From: Streptococcus acidominimus
Lineage (GTDB): Bacteria; Bacillota; Bacilli; Lactobacillales; Streptococcaceae
Direction: 5' to 3'
DNA: 37,323 bases
Assembly (NCBI RefSeq): GCF_001921825.1
Contig: NZ_MSJL01000022.1
Coordinates: forward strand, 1-37,323
The notes under the pieces were generated by a model. It was given only the letters and a program-made list of their open reading frames with translations, was not told the origin of the DNA and made no database searches. Positions 16,626-26,298 of this stretch are shown here, in pieces; positions within the stretch are counted from its first letter, which is position 1, and each line of letters begins with the position of its first letter. The translations under genes and the position numbers were made by a program.

Positions 16626-19127
16626 TTACTTCACTACTAGATTCACCAGTTTATTAGGGACAACGATTACTTTGACGATTTCCTTGTCCAGCAACTCTGC
16701 TTGCACCTTGGCATCAGCTAGCGCAAGAGCCTGCAACTCTTCTTGTGGTAAATCTTTTGCTACTACGAGCTTGGCGCGGACTTTCCCCTTAATCTGCACA
16801 ACGATTTCGATCTCGTCTTCTATCAAGAAAGATTCGTCATAGCTCGGCCACGGAACATAGGAAATACCGTCGTTTGAGCCAGTGACCATTTGCCAGAGTT
16901 CTTCTGCCAAGTGTGGCGCAAATGGAGCGATTAACTGGATAAAGCCTTTGGCGTATTCGGCATAAAGCACTTCTTCCTTGTTGGCACTATTTACAAAAAT
17001 CATCAACTGGGCAAGGGCTGTATTAAACTTGAGCGTTTCAATCTGCTCTGTTACAGCTTTGACCGTTTCATGATACACCTTGTCCAAATTGCCATTGTTT
17101 TCTGCAACGATTTCTTTTGAGCTGATCAAGCGATAGACGCGGTCAAGGAATTTACGGCTACCTTCCAACCCTTCCTCGCTCCAAGCAATAGATGCATCAA
17201 GTGGCCCCATAAACATTTCATAGACCCGAAGGGTATCGGCACCGTATTGGGCTACCACATCATCTGGATTCACCACGTTTTTGAGGGACTTAGACATTTT
17301 AGCAGGCGCTTGTTCCAGCTCTTCTCCTGTTTCAATATTGAAAAATGAACCGTCACGCTTTTCAACCTTGTCCGTCGCAACAAGAGCACCACGGCTATCA
17401 CGGTAGCTCGTTCCTAAAATCATACCTTGGTTAAAGAGCTTTTGGAACGGCTCCTTGGTCGGCACTACACCAATATCGTAGAGGAATTTATGCCAGAAAC
17501 GCGCATAGAGCAGGTGGAGCACTGCATGTTCTGCCCCACCGATATAGATATCGACTGGCAACCATGCCTTTAGTAGGTCTTGGTCTGCTAATTTTTCTGT
17601 ATTGTGCGGATCAATATAGCGGAGGTAGTACCAGCTTGAACCTGCCCATTGTGGCATGGTATTGGTCTCGCGACGCCCCTTGACACCATCTTCACGGGTC
17701 ACTTCCAGCCAGTCCGTCACATTAGCAAGCGGGCTTTCTCCGGTACCGGACGGCTTAATATCGGTTGTCTTTGGCAAGACAAGTGGCAATTCTTCTTCTG
17801 GAACAGCCGTTGACGTCCCGTCTTCCCAATGAATGATCGGGATTGGCTCTCCCCAATACCGCTGACGGCTAAAGAGCCAGTCACGTAGACGATAGGTTAC
17901 TTTTTCTTCACCGACACCATTTGCTGCCAGCCAGGCAATCATCTTCTCGATTGCCTCTGCCTTGTAAAAACCGTTGAGGAAATCAGAATGAATGTGCAGA
18001 CCGTCCTCTGCGTAGGCCTCCTGCTCAACATCGCCTCCTTCAATAACTGCGACAATCGGTAGGTCAAAGGCTTTGGCAAATTCCCAGTCGCGACTATCGT
18101 GCGCAGGTACTGCCATAACAGCACCCGTACCATAGCTTGCAAGCACGTAGTCAGCAATCCAAATCGGAATTTCTTGACCATTTGCAGGGTTTATGGCATA
18201 GGCACCTGTCCAGACACCTGTTTTTTCCTTAGCAAGGTCGGTTCGAGCAAGGTCGGATTTGAGACTAGCTTGATGTTTGTAGTCTGCCACCACTTCAGCT
18301 TGTTCAGCTGTCGTAATGGACTCCACCAATTCATGCTCAGGCGCTAGTACCGCAAAGGTCGCTCCAAAAAGGGTGTCAGGGCGTGTTGTAAAGACTGTAA
18401 AATCTTTTTCTGATCCCTTAACCGCAAAGGTCACATTCGCGCCGCGTGATTTTCCAATCCAGTTCCGCTGCATGTCCTTAATAGACTCTGGCCAGTCCAA
18501 GTCTTCTAAGTCATTGAGCAAGCGTTCTGCATAAGCCGTGATTTTGAGCATCCACTGGCGCATAGGTTTTCTGACAACTGGATAGCCACCACGCTCTGAA
18601 GTTCCGTCAGGCAGGACTTCTTCATTGGCAATGGCTGTTCCAAGCTCCTCCACCCAGTTTACAGGCACTTCAGCTTCATAGGCTAAGCCTTTTTCGTAGA
18701 GTTTCGTGAAAATCCACTGGGTCCACTTGTAGTAGTTAGGATCTGTGGTGTTGACCTCTCGATCCCAATCATAAGAAAATCCAAGCGCATTGATTTGGCG
18801 TTTGAAATTCGCAATATTCTGCTCGGTAAATACTGCCGGGTCATTTCCCGTATCCATAGCATATTGTTCCGCAGGCAAGCCAAAAGCATCCCAGCCCATT
18901 GGGTGAAGGACATTGTAGCCTTGAGCGCGCTTGTAACGGCTCAAGATGTCTGTTGCAGTGTATCCTTCTGGATGCCCAACGTGAAGCCCTGCTCCACTTG
19001 GATAAGGAAACATATCAAGGGCATAAAAGTTTGGCTTTTCTTTATCCGTACCTGTTTTGAAGGTGTGATGTTCCGCCCAGTATTTTTGCCACTTGGGCTC
19101 AATCACGCCATGATGATAAAAGGTCAT
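16626..19127 (-). CDS. leuS: Leucyl-tRNA synthetase
   Basis: 833 residues, class Ia synthetase, cytoplasmic. The HIGH motif is HVGH within [15 protein letters not shown] near 42-56, and KMSKS lies in [12 protein letters not shown]. The editing (CP1) domain is present with [13 protein letters not shown] and [15 protein letters not shown]. The C-terminal tRNA-binding domain ends in [11 protein letters not shown]. Length is normal. RBS GGAGAGAAACAGTT precedes the ATG. No T-box leader is visible in the 130-bp upstream region. Confidence 0.98.
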   Translation of the reverse strand: MTFYHHGVIEPKWQKYWAEHHTFKTGTDKEKPNFYALDMFPYPSGAGLHVGHPEGYTATDILSRYKRAQGYNVLHPMGWDAFGLPAEQYAMDTGNDPAVFTEQNIANFKRQINALGFSYDWDREVNTTDPNYYKWTQWIFTKLYEKGLAYEAEVPVNWVEELGTAIANEEVLPDGTSERGGYPVVRKPMRQWMLKITAYAERLLNDLEDLDWPESIKDMQRNWIGKSRGANVTFAVKGSEKDFTVFTTRPDTLFGATFAVLAPEHELVESITTAEQAEVVADYKHQASLKSDLARTDLAKEKTGVWTGAYAINPANGQEIPIWIADYVLASYGTGAVMAVPAHDSRDWEFAKAFDLPIVAVIEGGDVEQEAYAEDGLHIHSDFLNGFYKAEAIEKMIAWLAANGVGEEKVTYRLRDWLFSRQRYWGEPIPIIHWEDGTSTAVPEEELPLVLPKTTDIKPSGTGESPLANVTDWLEVTREDGVKGRRETNTMPQWAGSSWYYLRYIDPHNTEKLADQDLLKAWLPVDIYIGGAEHAVLHLLYARFWHKFLYDIGVVPTKEPFQKLFNQGMILGTSYRDSRGALVATDKVEKRDGSFFNIETGEELEQAPAKMSKSLKNVVNPDDVVAQYGADTLRVYEMFMGPLDASIAWSEEGLEGSRKFLDRVYRLISSKEIVAENNGNLDKVYHETVKAVTEQIETLKFNTALAQLMIFVNSANKEEVLYAEYAKGFIQLIAPFAPHLAEELWQMVTGSNDGISYVPWPSYDESFLIEDEIEIVVQIKGKVRAKLVVAKDLPQEELQALALADAKVQAELLDKEIVKVIVVPNKLVNLVVK

Positions 19128-19160
19128 AACTGTTTCTCTCCAATTTTGTATGATAGCTCT

Positions 19161-19246
19161 ATTATATCATGTTCTAGCGCATTTGCAGCAGGAGATTGGA
19201 CAGAAATACTGGAAATTCTTGATTTTCATCTTTGAAAGCGCTGCAC
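19161..19246 (-). promoter_or_regulatory. leuS promoter (extended -10) and nearby cre-like site
   Basis: On minus, TGATATAAT at 19169-19161 is an extended -10; no good -35 is seen. Further out, 19233-19246 (plus) reads TGAAAGCGCTGCAC, a partial cre. That site is 22 bp before the ATG of the plus-strand gene at 19269, so it may act on that gene rather than leuS. Confidence 0.45.
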
Positions 19247-19268
19247 TAAAGAAAAAAGTGGTGACCCT

Positions 19269-19605
19269 ATGAAAAAAGAACTATTGTACTATTGGGAGGC
19301 TTTTTGTCTCTCAAACGCCCTCCTCTGTGGAGCATTTGCTCTCACTCTGCTCTTGCTTCCTCAACTAAACCCCGTGATCCGCCTGTCAACTTTTGTCAAT
19401 TTCTTTTCCTTTCCCCTCATCATAAATCAGAAGATGAAAACCAAGCTTCGCTATCCTTTTTTTCATTGCTCTTGGTCTGATGGTCATTCTTGAACCGATT
19501 TGGAACCTGATTTCAATCAAAACCATTCAGCCAACTCCCCTCTCCTTATTCATAGCTAGTCTCGTTTTCGGCTCATTCGCACTACGCACACTCTTCAAAC
19601 GTTAG
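19269..19605 (+). pseudogene. Small membrane protein gene, frameshifted at a T7 tract
   Basis: The ATG frame encodes two hydrophobic stretches and then KMKTKLRYPFF before leaving frame at a run of seven T (19447-19453), ending at 19493. The frame that continues the protein reads IALGLMVILEPIWNLIS and ends LVFGSFALRTLFKR at TAG 19603-19605. Removing one T (T7 to T6) joins both parts into about 111 residues with three or four membrane segments. It may be a decayed gene or a homopolymer switch. RBS AAGTGGTG precedes the ATG. The family is not recognised. Confidence 0.6.
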
Positions 19606-19680
19606 ATTCAGCCTAGGTCAGGATAGCCTGCGCTTCGCTTACTTGTTTACTTTTTTGGGTATCTACATGATGTTTATCAG

Positions 19681-19710
19681 AATAGGCTAGGACTTTCGTC
19701 CTAGCCTATT
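19681..19710. terminator. Bidirectional terminator-like hairpin between the small membrane gene and gldA
   Basis: AATAGGCTAGGAC / GTCCTAGCCTATT, a perfect 13-bp stem with a TTTC loop, between convergent genes. T tails are short on both sides (TTTAAAATTG on plus). Confidence 0.65.
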
Positions 19711-19835
19711 TAAAATTGTTCAATCAAGCACATGAGTAAGTAGCTCTAATCGGCGGATTTTAACTTCGCGCAAAGGTTTAGCCGTGTTCAAAAACGAAGC
19801 GACTATATTTGCTACGAATAACTCCCACTCCTAGA

Positions 19836-20939
19836 TCAGGACAAGGACTGATCCAAGTTTTTCACATACCGATCCACCGCAAGGATTGCCTGAGCAATAT
19901 CCTCTGCTGAAATAGTAAAGGGCATTTGATGAATGGTCTCCCCTTCGACGGTCGCCTGTTGACCAACCCGAAGCAAATCATCATAATGGGCATTCTCCAA
20001 ATGCAACTCTGCCAAGGTCGTTGGCATTCCAAGCGCTTGATAGAACTGAATATAGCGATTCAATTCCTCTGGAGGACATTCTTCAAGGAATAACTGTACC
20101 AAGGTTCCGTATGCTACTTTTTCTCCATGTGTCAAATGATGGATGTCTCCTGTCAGTGCCGTGAAACCATTATGAATCGCATGCGCAGCCGCTAAACCCG
20201 CACTTTCAAAGCCAAGTCCACTAAGCAAGGTGTTGGCCTCAATGACATTTTCTAAAGCTGGTGTCACCACCTGTTGCTCGCAGGATTTGATCGCTTCTAA
20301 TCCGTCCGCAAATAGGGTTTGCTCACACTGTTTAGCAATTGCAATAGCAGCCAGACTTTGCCCTTTGCCAAGCATAGTTGTTCCATTCGCCCGCTGAACC
20401 GCACGCGCTTCGACCCAAGTCGCCAAGCCATCTGCAATACCGGATGCCAGCAGACGTTTCGGTGCCGCTGCGATAACGGTTGAATCGACTAAAACGAGGT
20501 CGGGATTCTTGGCATAGAAGATATATTTCTCAAAGGCTCCCTCATCCGTATAAATGACAGACAGGGCGGAGGTCGGCGCATCTGTCGACGCAATGGTTGG
20601 GGCAATGGTAACCGGCAACCCTAGGATATCCGCAATCGCCTTTGCACTGTCAATGGTCTTGCCACCCCCTAGACCGATAATCATGTCTGCTTGATGCTCC
20701 TCTGCAAGGGCAACGACACGCTTGATTTCATTTTCAGAAGCCTCTCCCTTGAAGGCTGTATGGAATACCCGCATGCCATAACAGGTCAAGTAGGAAATGA
20801 ATCTCTCTCCTACCAACTCTAAGACAAGAGTATCACACAGCAAGAGTGGTCGGCTCCCTAATTCCAACATATAGCGCACATTTTCAAATAGGGCATTTTC
20901 TCCTTGAATATATCGAGATGGGCTTGCAAATATTCTCAT
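19836..20939 (-). CDS. gldA: Glycerol dehydrogenase family protein (GldA-type)
   Basis: 367 residues, NAD-dependent iron-type alcohol dehydrogenase fold. The nucleotide-binding loop GLGGGKTIDSAKAIAD is near 93-108. Zinc ligands are expected at the Asp of GIADGLATWVEA, and at the two His in HAIHNGF and HLTHGEK. Family enzymes oxidise glycerol to dihydroxyacetone or, in reverse, reduce hydroxyacetone to 1,2-propanediol. It is the last gene of the pflD-fsa-gldA transcript, 18 bp after the aldolase gene. In this setting the reductive direction, regenerating NAD, is likely. Confidence 0.92.
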   Translation of the reverse strand: MRIFASPSRYIQGENALFENVRYMLELGSRPLLLCDTLVLELVGERFISYLTCYGMRVFHTAFKGEASENEIKRVVALAEEHQADMIIGLGGGKTIDSAKAIADILGLPVTIAPTIASTDAPTSALSVIYTDEGAFEKYIFYAKNPDLVLVDSTVIAAAPKRLLASGIADGLATWVEARAVQRANGTTMLGKGQSLAAIAIAKQCEQTLFADGLEAIKSCEQQVVTPALENVIEANTLLSGLGFESAGLAAAHAIHNGFTALTGDIHHLTHGEKVAYGTLVQLFLEECPPEELNRYIQFYQALGMPTTLAELHLENAHYDDLLRVGQQATVEGETIHQMPFTISAEDIAQAILAVDRYVKNLDQSLS

Positions 20940-20957
20940 ACATTACCTCCTCTGCTC

Positions 20958-21626
20958 TCAAATATGATCCTGTCCTTGTGCCGCCTGCCAGTCATTTGCA
21001 AAATCATCCACTGCCTTGCTAATGGCAGGCATTGCAAAGGCTGCCTCAAAGACATCACAGCCTGCCGTAATGGCATGTGCCCCACAAGCAAAGGCACGGT
21101 TCACCTGTCCGACATTTTTGAAAGATGCCGCTAAAATCTTGCTAGAAGATCCTGTGCGTTCAATCGCTTGTGCCAATTGGCAGAGGACTTCTTCTGGATC
21201 AATGTTCATATTCTCCATTCGGTTGTAGTAAGGGGCAAGATAGTCTGCCCCAGCCTCTATGGCTAGTAAGCCTTGAAAGGTAGTATAGATAGCCGTGGCA
21301 GTAACCCGCATTCCCTCTTCTTTCAAGACCTTTATCGCCGCCAATCCGTCTGTCGTGACAGGAACTTTGATATAGATGTCCTCTCCTGCCTCTTGACGAA
21401 TCTTACGTGCGTCGCACAGAATCCCCTCATAATCTCTTGCTACTACTTGAACATGGATAGAAGTCGAGGGACCGTTTACTTCTCGTATCTCTTGAATGCG
21501 TGTAAAAAAGTTGAGTTGCCCCTCTTTTTTTATAATAGTAGGATTTGAAGTCACTCCCGCAAGCGGGAGAATCTTCGCCCATTTTTTAATGTCATCAAGA
21601 TTTACTGTATCAAGCATAAATTCCAT
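20958..21626 (-). CDS. Fructose-6-phosphate aldolase (transaldolase-like)
   Basis: 222 residues, small decameric FSA/TalC family. The Schiff-base lysine is Lys87 in IYIKVPVT. Residue 60 is Gln (IHVQVVA), the residue that marks true FSA enzymes; transaldolases have Glu there. GVTSNPTII near 24-32 and [11 protein letters not shown] are family blocks, and APYYNR matches the FSA tyrosine region. FSA cleaves or forms bonds with dihydroxyacetone or hydroxyacetone and glyceraldehyde-3-phosphate. Lying between a glycyl radical enzyme and GldA, it probably cleaves that enzyme's product (1-deoxyfructose-6-phosphate in the E. coli paradigm). Confidence 0.93.
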   Translation of the reverse strand: MEFMLDTVNLDDIKKWAKILPLAGVTSNPTIIKKEGQLNFFTRIQEIREVNGPSTSIHVQVVARDYEGILCDARKIRQEAGEDIYIKVPVTTDGLAAIKVLKEEGMRVTATAIYTTFQGLLAIEAGADYLAPYYNRMENMNIDPEEVLCQLAQAIERTGSSSKILAASFKNVGQVNRAFACGAHAITAGCDVFEAAFAMPAISKAVDDFANDWQAAQGQDHI

Positions 21627-21638
21627 ATAAAACCTCTT

Positions 21639-24080
21639 TTACAATGTGTGTTCCGTCCGCCCAATAATATCGTCTTGTGTCGCTTTGGAAAGAACGTTGA
21701 AGAAGGCTGAATATCCTGCTACGCGGACGATTAAATCCCGATGTTTTTCTGGATGTTTTTGCGCATCGATCAACGTCTCCCGCGACACAACATTATATTG
21801 AATGTGATAACCATGGAGGCGATTAAAGAAGGCACGAAGCAGGGCAATCAACTTTTCCTTATCCTCGTCTTTCGCTAGTGTCTGTGGGTTCACCTTTTGA
21901 TTGAGCAGAACGCCACCGACAATTTCATTCGTTGGTAATTTTGAAACAGACTTCAAGACAGAAGTCGGACCTTTTTTGTCCATATTATGGGCTGGAGAAC
22001 AGCCCTCTGCTAATGGTGTCCCTGCATTTCGACCGTCTGGTGTAGCTAGGGTTCCCCGACCTTGACCGACATTTGCGGAAATAGAAGAGGTTCCAGAATA
22101 GCGTATACCACCGATAGGACCTCGACCATAACGCGTGTTTGGATATTTGGCAATCTCATCTACATAGATGTCGTAAGCATCTCGTATCAATTGGTCTGCA
22201 TAATCATCATCATTGCCGTATTTAGGAGCTTCATAAATCAACATCTCCTGGATTTCTTTACCACGTTCGCCTGCATAATCTGTCTCTAAGGCATGCCAAA
22301 GCTCCGCTGGTGTCAAGCGCTCTTCTTCAAAGACCAGTTTCTTAATCGCAGCTAGCGAATCTGATAGGTTTGCAATCCCAACCTGCAATCCTGAAATATA
22401 ATCATAGATGGCGCCACCCTCTTTAAGGTGTTTGCCTCGTCCAATACAGTCGTCTGTCAAGGCAGAGCAAAGAATATCTGGCACTTCTCTCTCAAGCGAA
22501 AGATCGATTGCATTTTCAACCACCACACTCATCCGAGTCAGATAGCGCAGTGTTTTATCCCAAGCAACTTGCAGTTCATCAAAACTCTTCATATCTCGGA
22601 AGTATCCAAAGCCTGGTGCAAAACGTTTGCCAGAAGCTGGATCAATCCCATCATTCATAGTGATGAGAAGCACCTTTGGAAAGTTCATGTAGCTCATACC
22701 TGTACAACGATAGCCCCATTTACCGGGAACAGCAGTCTCGACACAGCCAATCGCACTATAATCATAAGCGTCCTCTTCCAGCACTCCCTTTTCAATAAAG
22801 GAAGGGATGATGATTTCATCATTATTAAAAGCTGGCATCCCAAATCCGAGTTTCATCACTTCGATACATTCATTCATAAACCGAGCGTCTAGACCAGCGT
22901 GGTAGCGAACGGTTAAATTCGGCTGTGGTAAGTGCGTTTGTGCGACTGATTTTAAGACCAGATAGGACAGTGGATTCACTGCGTCTTTCTTATCCCGTGT
23001 CTGGCCTCCGATGGTCACATTCTGATAGAGGGGACTACCTGCTGATGAAAATGTGTGGGCTTGGCTACGCACTTTATTGATCGTAATCGTCTTAATCCAG
23101 AGATTTGTCAGACGCTCTACGATACTATCTTCCGTTTCGCGACCAGATTCTAAGTCAGCCTTTACATAGGGATACATATATTGATCAAAGCGACCATAGG
23201 ATAGCGAGTGCCCATTTGATTCTATCTGGAGGATACACTGGATAAACCAGACCGACTGGACTGCTTCTGCAAATGTCGTTGCTGGTTCATAGGGAACTTT
23301 TGAACAAATAGCCGCAATGTCGAGCAACTCTTGCTTCCGCTTTGGATCCGCTGTCTCGGCTAATTGTCTCGCCAGTTGGACAAAGCGTTCTGCGTAGGCT
23401 TTGACAGCATCAACAACAATCAAGATCGAATCGTAAAAATGGTACTTGTCAATACTTGCTGGATCCGTCAAGTCCAAGGCTGCCTTTGCAGTCCTTGCCT
23501 TTTCTTCAAAGCCTTTCAAACCATATTCCAACAACTTTTGGTAATTGACTGCTAGATGAGCATCACCTGAGTTCATCTTTCCTTCCATTCCGAAGAAGCC
23601 TGTCTCCATATAGACCTTGGTCTCTTCAGGAAGCAAGACACCGGCTCTCGAACGTAGATTATTCTTTTCCCAGAAAGGAGCGATACTCCGCAACTGCTCT
23701 TTGGTCTCTTCTGTGATGTAAAAGACATCACCATCCCGTTTTTCAAATAAGTCTAATTCATTTAAAACAAATTCCAAGGTATATTCAGGGAAAATAGGGG
23801 CGTCTTTGTTTGAGGAGGCTTGGTTGCCGACAATGATTGTCTCATCTTCGATATAGAGCGTCATATTCTCCAAGATTTCCTTCAACATATACGCACGCTT
23901 TAAGACATTCGGCTTTTCCTTATGCTCCTGATAGGCCTTGGTCACCAGAACCGCACGCTCTGCATCGATATAGGGGTTTTTATTGAGAACATCCTCCCGA
24001 TACTTGTTCATCCGTTCTGTTAGATTGCCAAAATACTCTGTTTTAATGCTGGTGCTCGCAACTTCTACCCTTGTTTTCAT
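21639..24080 (-). CDS. Glycyl radical enzyme, PflD/dehydratase class
   Basis: 813 residues. The glycyl radical site is Gly789 in VRVAGYSAFF. The thiyl cysteine is Cys446 in SAIGCVETAV: a single Cys followed by Val-Glu448, the C-V-E pattern of C-O-lyase/dehydratase glycyl radical enzymes. True pyruvate formate-lyase has Cys-Cys, so formate acetyltransferase is the wrong name. The gene is followed by fsa and gldA, as in E. coli pflD/ybiW clusters, whose enzymes were reported to open 1,5-anhydrohexitol-6-phosphates to 1-deoxyfructose-6-phosphate. That substrate is inferred, not visible. The activase is probably the gene at 30008. The enzyme is oxygen-sensitive. It has its own strong promoter. 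Confidence 0.92.
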   Translation of the reverse strand: MKTRVEVASTSIKTEYFGNLTERMNKYREDVLNKNPYIDAERAVLVTKAYQEHKEKPNVLKRAYMLKEILENMTLYIEDETIIVGNQASSNKDAPIFPEYTLEFVLNELDLFEKRDGDVFYITEETKEQLRSIAPFWEKNNLRSRAGVLLPEETKVYMETGFFGMEGKMNSGDAHLAVNYQKLLEYGLKGFEEKARTAKAALDLTDPASIDKYHFYDSILIVVDAVKAYAERFVQLARQLAETADPKRKQELLDIAAICSKVPYEPATTFAEAVQSVWFIQCILQIESNGHSLSYGRFDQYMYPYVKADLESGRETEDSIVERLTNLWIKTITINKVRSQAHTFSSAGSPLYQNVTIGGQTRDKKDAVNPLSYLVLKSVAQTHLPQPNLTVRYHAGLDARFMNECIEVMKLGFGMPAFNNDEIIIPSFIEKGVLEEDAYDYSAIGCVETAVPGKWGYRCTGMSYMNFPKVLLITMNDGIDPASGKRFAPGFGYFRDMKSFDELQVAWDKTLRYLTRMSVVVENAIDLSLEREVPDILCSALTDDCIGRGKHLKEGGAIYDYISGLQVGIANLSDSLAAIKKLVFEEERLTPAELWHALETDYAGERGKEIQEMLIYEAPKYGNDDDYADQLIRDAYDIYVDEIAKYPNTRYGRGPIGGIRYSGTSSISANVGQGRGTLATPDGRNAGTPLAEGCSPAHNMDKKGPTSVLKSVSKLPTNEIVGGVLLNQKVNPQTLAKDEDKEKLIALLRAFFNRLHGYHIQYNVVSRETLIDAQKHPEKHRDLIVRVAGYSAFFNVLSKATQDDIIGRTEHTL

Positions 24081-24094
24081 GATATTTACATTTC

Positions 24095-24156
24095 TTTCGC
24101 AAATATTTTTGTTTCGTTTGTAAGTAAATTGTACTTTTTCTACTCCCTATTGTCAA
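24095..24156 (-). promoter_or_regulatory. pflD-like operon promoter with candidate DeoR operator
   Basis: On minus, -35 TTGACA (24156-24151), exactly 17 bp, -10 TACAAT (24133-24128). Just downstream lie TTTCGTTT (24112-24119, plus) and TTTCGC (24095-24100). TTTCGTTT also occurs in the pflA promoter spacer at 29965-29972, so it may be the operator of the adjacent DeoR or SorC protein. Confidence 0.7.
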
Positions 24157-24213
24157 TCAGTAAGAGGGAAGTCTGACAAATACACTCGAATCTGCACATC
24201 TGTGCAGTCATTT

Positions 24214-25515
24214 CTAGGTAGAAGCCGCCTCTTCATTCCTACAAGCAATCGCATCCTGCACCTTAAAGAATGGGAAATAAACGAGGGTAGATACTAATAA
24301 AATCAAGAGCTGCACCACTGCCCCCTGCCAACCGGTAACCATGAAGCCTGAAATAATCGCAGGTGTACTCCAAGGCAGGGTCACTCCAGCAAATGGTGCC
24401 ATAAAGCCGAGAGCAATAGCGCTATACACAATCAGTGCTGCCAAAATTGGAACCACTAAAAATGGGACAAACATGACCGGATTCATCACGATTGGAAAAC
24501 CAAAAACAACGGGTTCATTTACATTGAATAAGGCTGGAAAAGCTGCAACCTTTCCTAGGGCTTTGTACTGCTTTGATTTTGCCGCAAATAACATTGCAAC
24601 GACAATCCCAAAGGTAATCCCCGAACCAGACATGATTAAAAAACTATCCAAGAACTGCTGGGTGACGATATGGGCTCCATCTTCCACGGATAAGTTTCCC
24701 GCAGCGAGCATGGCTTTGTTGGCATCCAAATTGGATAGTAGTAACGCTGTGACAACGCCATTGACAACCGATTGTCCATGGACACCGAACCACCATAAGA
24801 AAGAGATGAAAAAGGCAATGCCAATCGCGCCATACAGCGAACCCGTCAAGCCTTGTAGGGGCACTTGGAGCACATCATAGATCATCTCAATAAAGGTGCC
24901 ACCAGCTGTCACCAATTTAGAGATAAGATATACGATCATTGAGAGCAAGAAAATCACAAAGGCAGGGATCATAGCTTCAAATTGCTTGGAGATAGCCTGC
25001 GGTACCTGTTCTGGCATTTTGATGACAATATGGCGCTGGACAAAGAGCGTATAGATTGCACCAACCACTAACCCAATAATAATCGCGCCAATAATCCCTT
25101 GTCCACCAAACCACACTTTTGTAATGGCGTCTCCAATTGCCTCTCCCTGCTTAGGGATATAAGAAGATCGTAGCAGAATGAAGAAGGCAGACAAAGACAG
25201 CACTCCTGCCGGTAAAGGCTCTACACCACTGTTTTTAGCATAGGAATATCCGATTGAGAAACAGGAAATCAAGCCCATAATCGCAAAAGTTCCATTATAA
25301 ACCTGCATAAAAGGCTCTGTCCATTCTGCACCAAATACGCCTGCTATGGCTTGATTTAACCCTTCAAAAGGCAGTTGCCCCATGATCAGAAAGATACTCC
25401 CAACCACCGTCAACGGTAAGATCGCTAGCATCCCATCTTTCAGAGCAATGATGCCTCGCATATTGACAAACTTCATCATTGGACCAATGATTTTTGTCGT
25501 ATCAAGTTTAGCCAT
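24214..25515 (-). CDS. PTS EIIC, lactose/cellobiose family
   Basis: 433 residues, integral membrane permease of the CelB/LicC type with about ten membrane segments. Typical blocks: MRGIIALKDGMLAILPLTVVGS near the N-terminus, GYSYAKN near 88, FFISFLWWFGVHGQSVVNG, and NVNEPVVFGFPIVMNPVMF carrying the conserved NEP substrate-site motif. It imports a sugar while EIIB phosphorylates it. Located directly before the glycyl radical enzyme, it probably supplies that enzyme's phosphorylated substrate rather than cellobiose. It ends 133 bp before the pflD ATG, with a small palindrome CTGCACATCTGTGCAG (24192-24207) in between. Confidence 0.93.
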   Translation of the reverse strand: MAKLDTTKIIGPMMKFVNMRGIIALKDGMLAILPLTVVGSIFLIMGQLPFEGLNQAIAGVFGAEWTEPFMQVYNGTFAIMGLISCFSIGYSYAKNSGVEPLPAGVLSLSAFFILLRSSYIPKQGEAIGDAITKVWFGGQGIIGAIIIGLVVGAIYTLFVQRHIVIKMPEQVPQAISKQFEAMIPAFVIFLLSMIVYLISKLVTAGGTFIEMIYDVLQVPLQGLTGSLYGAIGIAFFISFLWWFGVHGQSVVNGVVTALLLSNLDANKAMLAAGNLSVEDGAHIVTQQFLDSFLIMSGSGITFGIVVAMLFAAKSKQYKALGKVAAFPALFNVNEPVVFGFPIVMNPVMFVPFLVVPILAALIVYSAIALGFMAPFAGVTLPWSTPAIISGFMVTGWQGAVVQLLILLVSTLVYFPFFKVQDAIACRNEEAAST

Positions 25516-25531
25516 GACCTACTCCCTTTCT

Positions 25532-25837
25532 TTATTTCACCAAGTCTAACGCTAGTTGTAACACTTTTTCTCCATCAAACATCCCATAGTCTGCCATTGG
25601 AATGACGGCGATTGGAACCTGATGAAGATCGCAAATCGCTTTAGATTTCTCCAGCGTATAAGCAACTTGAGGCCCAAGCAAGGCAACATCTAATTGAGGA
25701 ACATGATCTGCCATCTTCGCCTGTGAAAAAGCCTCTATCTCTACATCAACGCCTGCCTCTTTTGCCGCTATTTTCATATTATTGACAAGCATCCCTGTTG
25801 AAAATCCTGCTGCACAAAATAATCCAATTTTTACCAT
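25532..25837 (-). CDS. PTS EIIB, lactose/cellobiose family
   Basis: 101 residues. The phosphorylated Cys8 lies in LFCAAGFSTGML, the CelA-type P-loop. The cytoplasmic domain relays phosphate from EIIA to the sugar. 16 bp separate it from the IIA and IIC genes on each side. Full-length with no oddity seen. Confidence 0.94.
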   Translation of the reverse strand: MVKIGLFCAAGFSTGMLVNNMKIAAKEAGVDVEIEAFSQAKMADHVPQLDVALLGPQVAYTLEKSKAICDLHQVPIAVIPMADYGMFDGEKVLQLALDLVK

Positions 25838-25853
25838 TTTATTTCTCCTAATA

Positions 25854-26171
25854 CTAACTTGCTAATTCTTTTCTTAATTCAATAAGTTCTTTAACCAGAT
25901 TGATCTCTGTAATACTGGTCATGAGATGGTCCTGCGAATGGACAAACAAGGCTGTGATGTCCGCCTTTGTGCCTCCCGCTTCCTGAGCCAAAAACTGGGT
26001 CTGCAGATTATGAGCTTCTAACAAGGCTGTATCAGCCAGCGCCATCTCGTTTTCACTCTCTGCAAATCTTCCTTGCTTAGCATGATGCAATGCCTGATAA
26101 ATATGCTGTTTAGCATCTCCTGCATTCAAAATCAAGCCCATAATAATCTGATCAGGTACAATCACTTCCAT
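25854..26171 (-). CDS. PTS EIIA, lactose/cellobiose family
   Basis: 105 residues, a trimeric helical EIIA of LacF/CelC type. The phosphorylated histidine is in FVHSQDHLMT near 76-85; the first His of that block matches the family's active site. First gene of the IIA-IIB-IIC set with its own promoter and cre. RBS AAGAGGTGAAAAA precedes the ATG. Confidence 0.94.
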   Translation of the reverse strand: MEVIVPDQIIMGLILNAGDAKQHIYQALHHAKQGRFAESENEMALADTALLEAHNLQTQFLAQEAGGTKADITALFVHSQDHLMTSITEINLVKELIELRKELAS

Positions 26172-26194
26172 TTTTTCACCTCTTATTTTTGTTT

Positions 26195-26242
26195 GTTAAG
26201 CGCTTTCATTTATACTATATCACCAAGACAAACACTCGTCAA
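26195..26242 (-). promoter_or_regulatory. PTS operon promoter with cre
   Basis: On minus, -35 TTGACG (26242-26237), 17 bp, -10 TATAGT (26219-26214). The cre-like TGAAAGCGCTTAAC (26208-26195) starts about 5 bp after the -10, over the predicted start site, so CcpA would repress. Confidence 0.75.
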
Positions 26243-26298
26243 TACATTTGTGCCTTTTAATTTTTATTGCTACTTTTGTGCAGAATCAAGATACAAAG

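Noticed and set aside
19128..19260. T-box riboswitch upstream of leuS
   Set aside because: The 130-bp region lacks the T-box core and any terminator; only a simple extended -10 promoter is visible.
21639..24080. Pyruvate formate-lyase assignment
   Set aside because: The active site is a single Cys followed by Val-Glu rather than Cys-Cys, and the aldolase/GldA neighbours point to a C-O-cleaving enzyme.
24341..24880. Open frame of 179 codons on plus opposite the PTS EIIC gene
   Set aside because: Antisense shadow of a clear CelB-type permease; low-complexity hydrophilic translation with no start signals.
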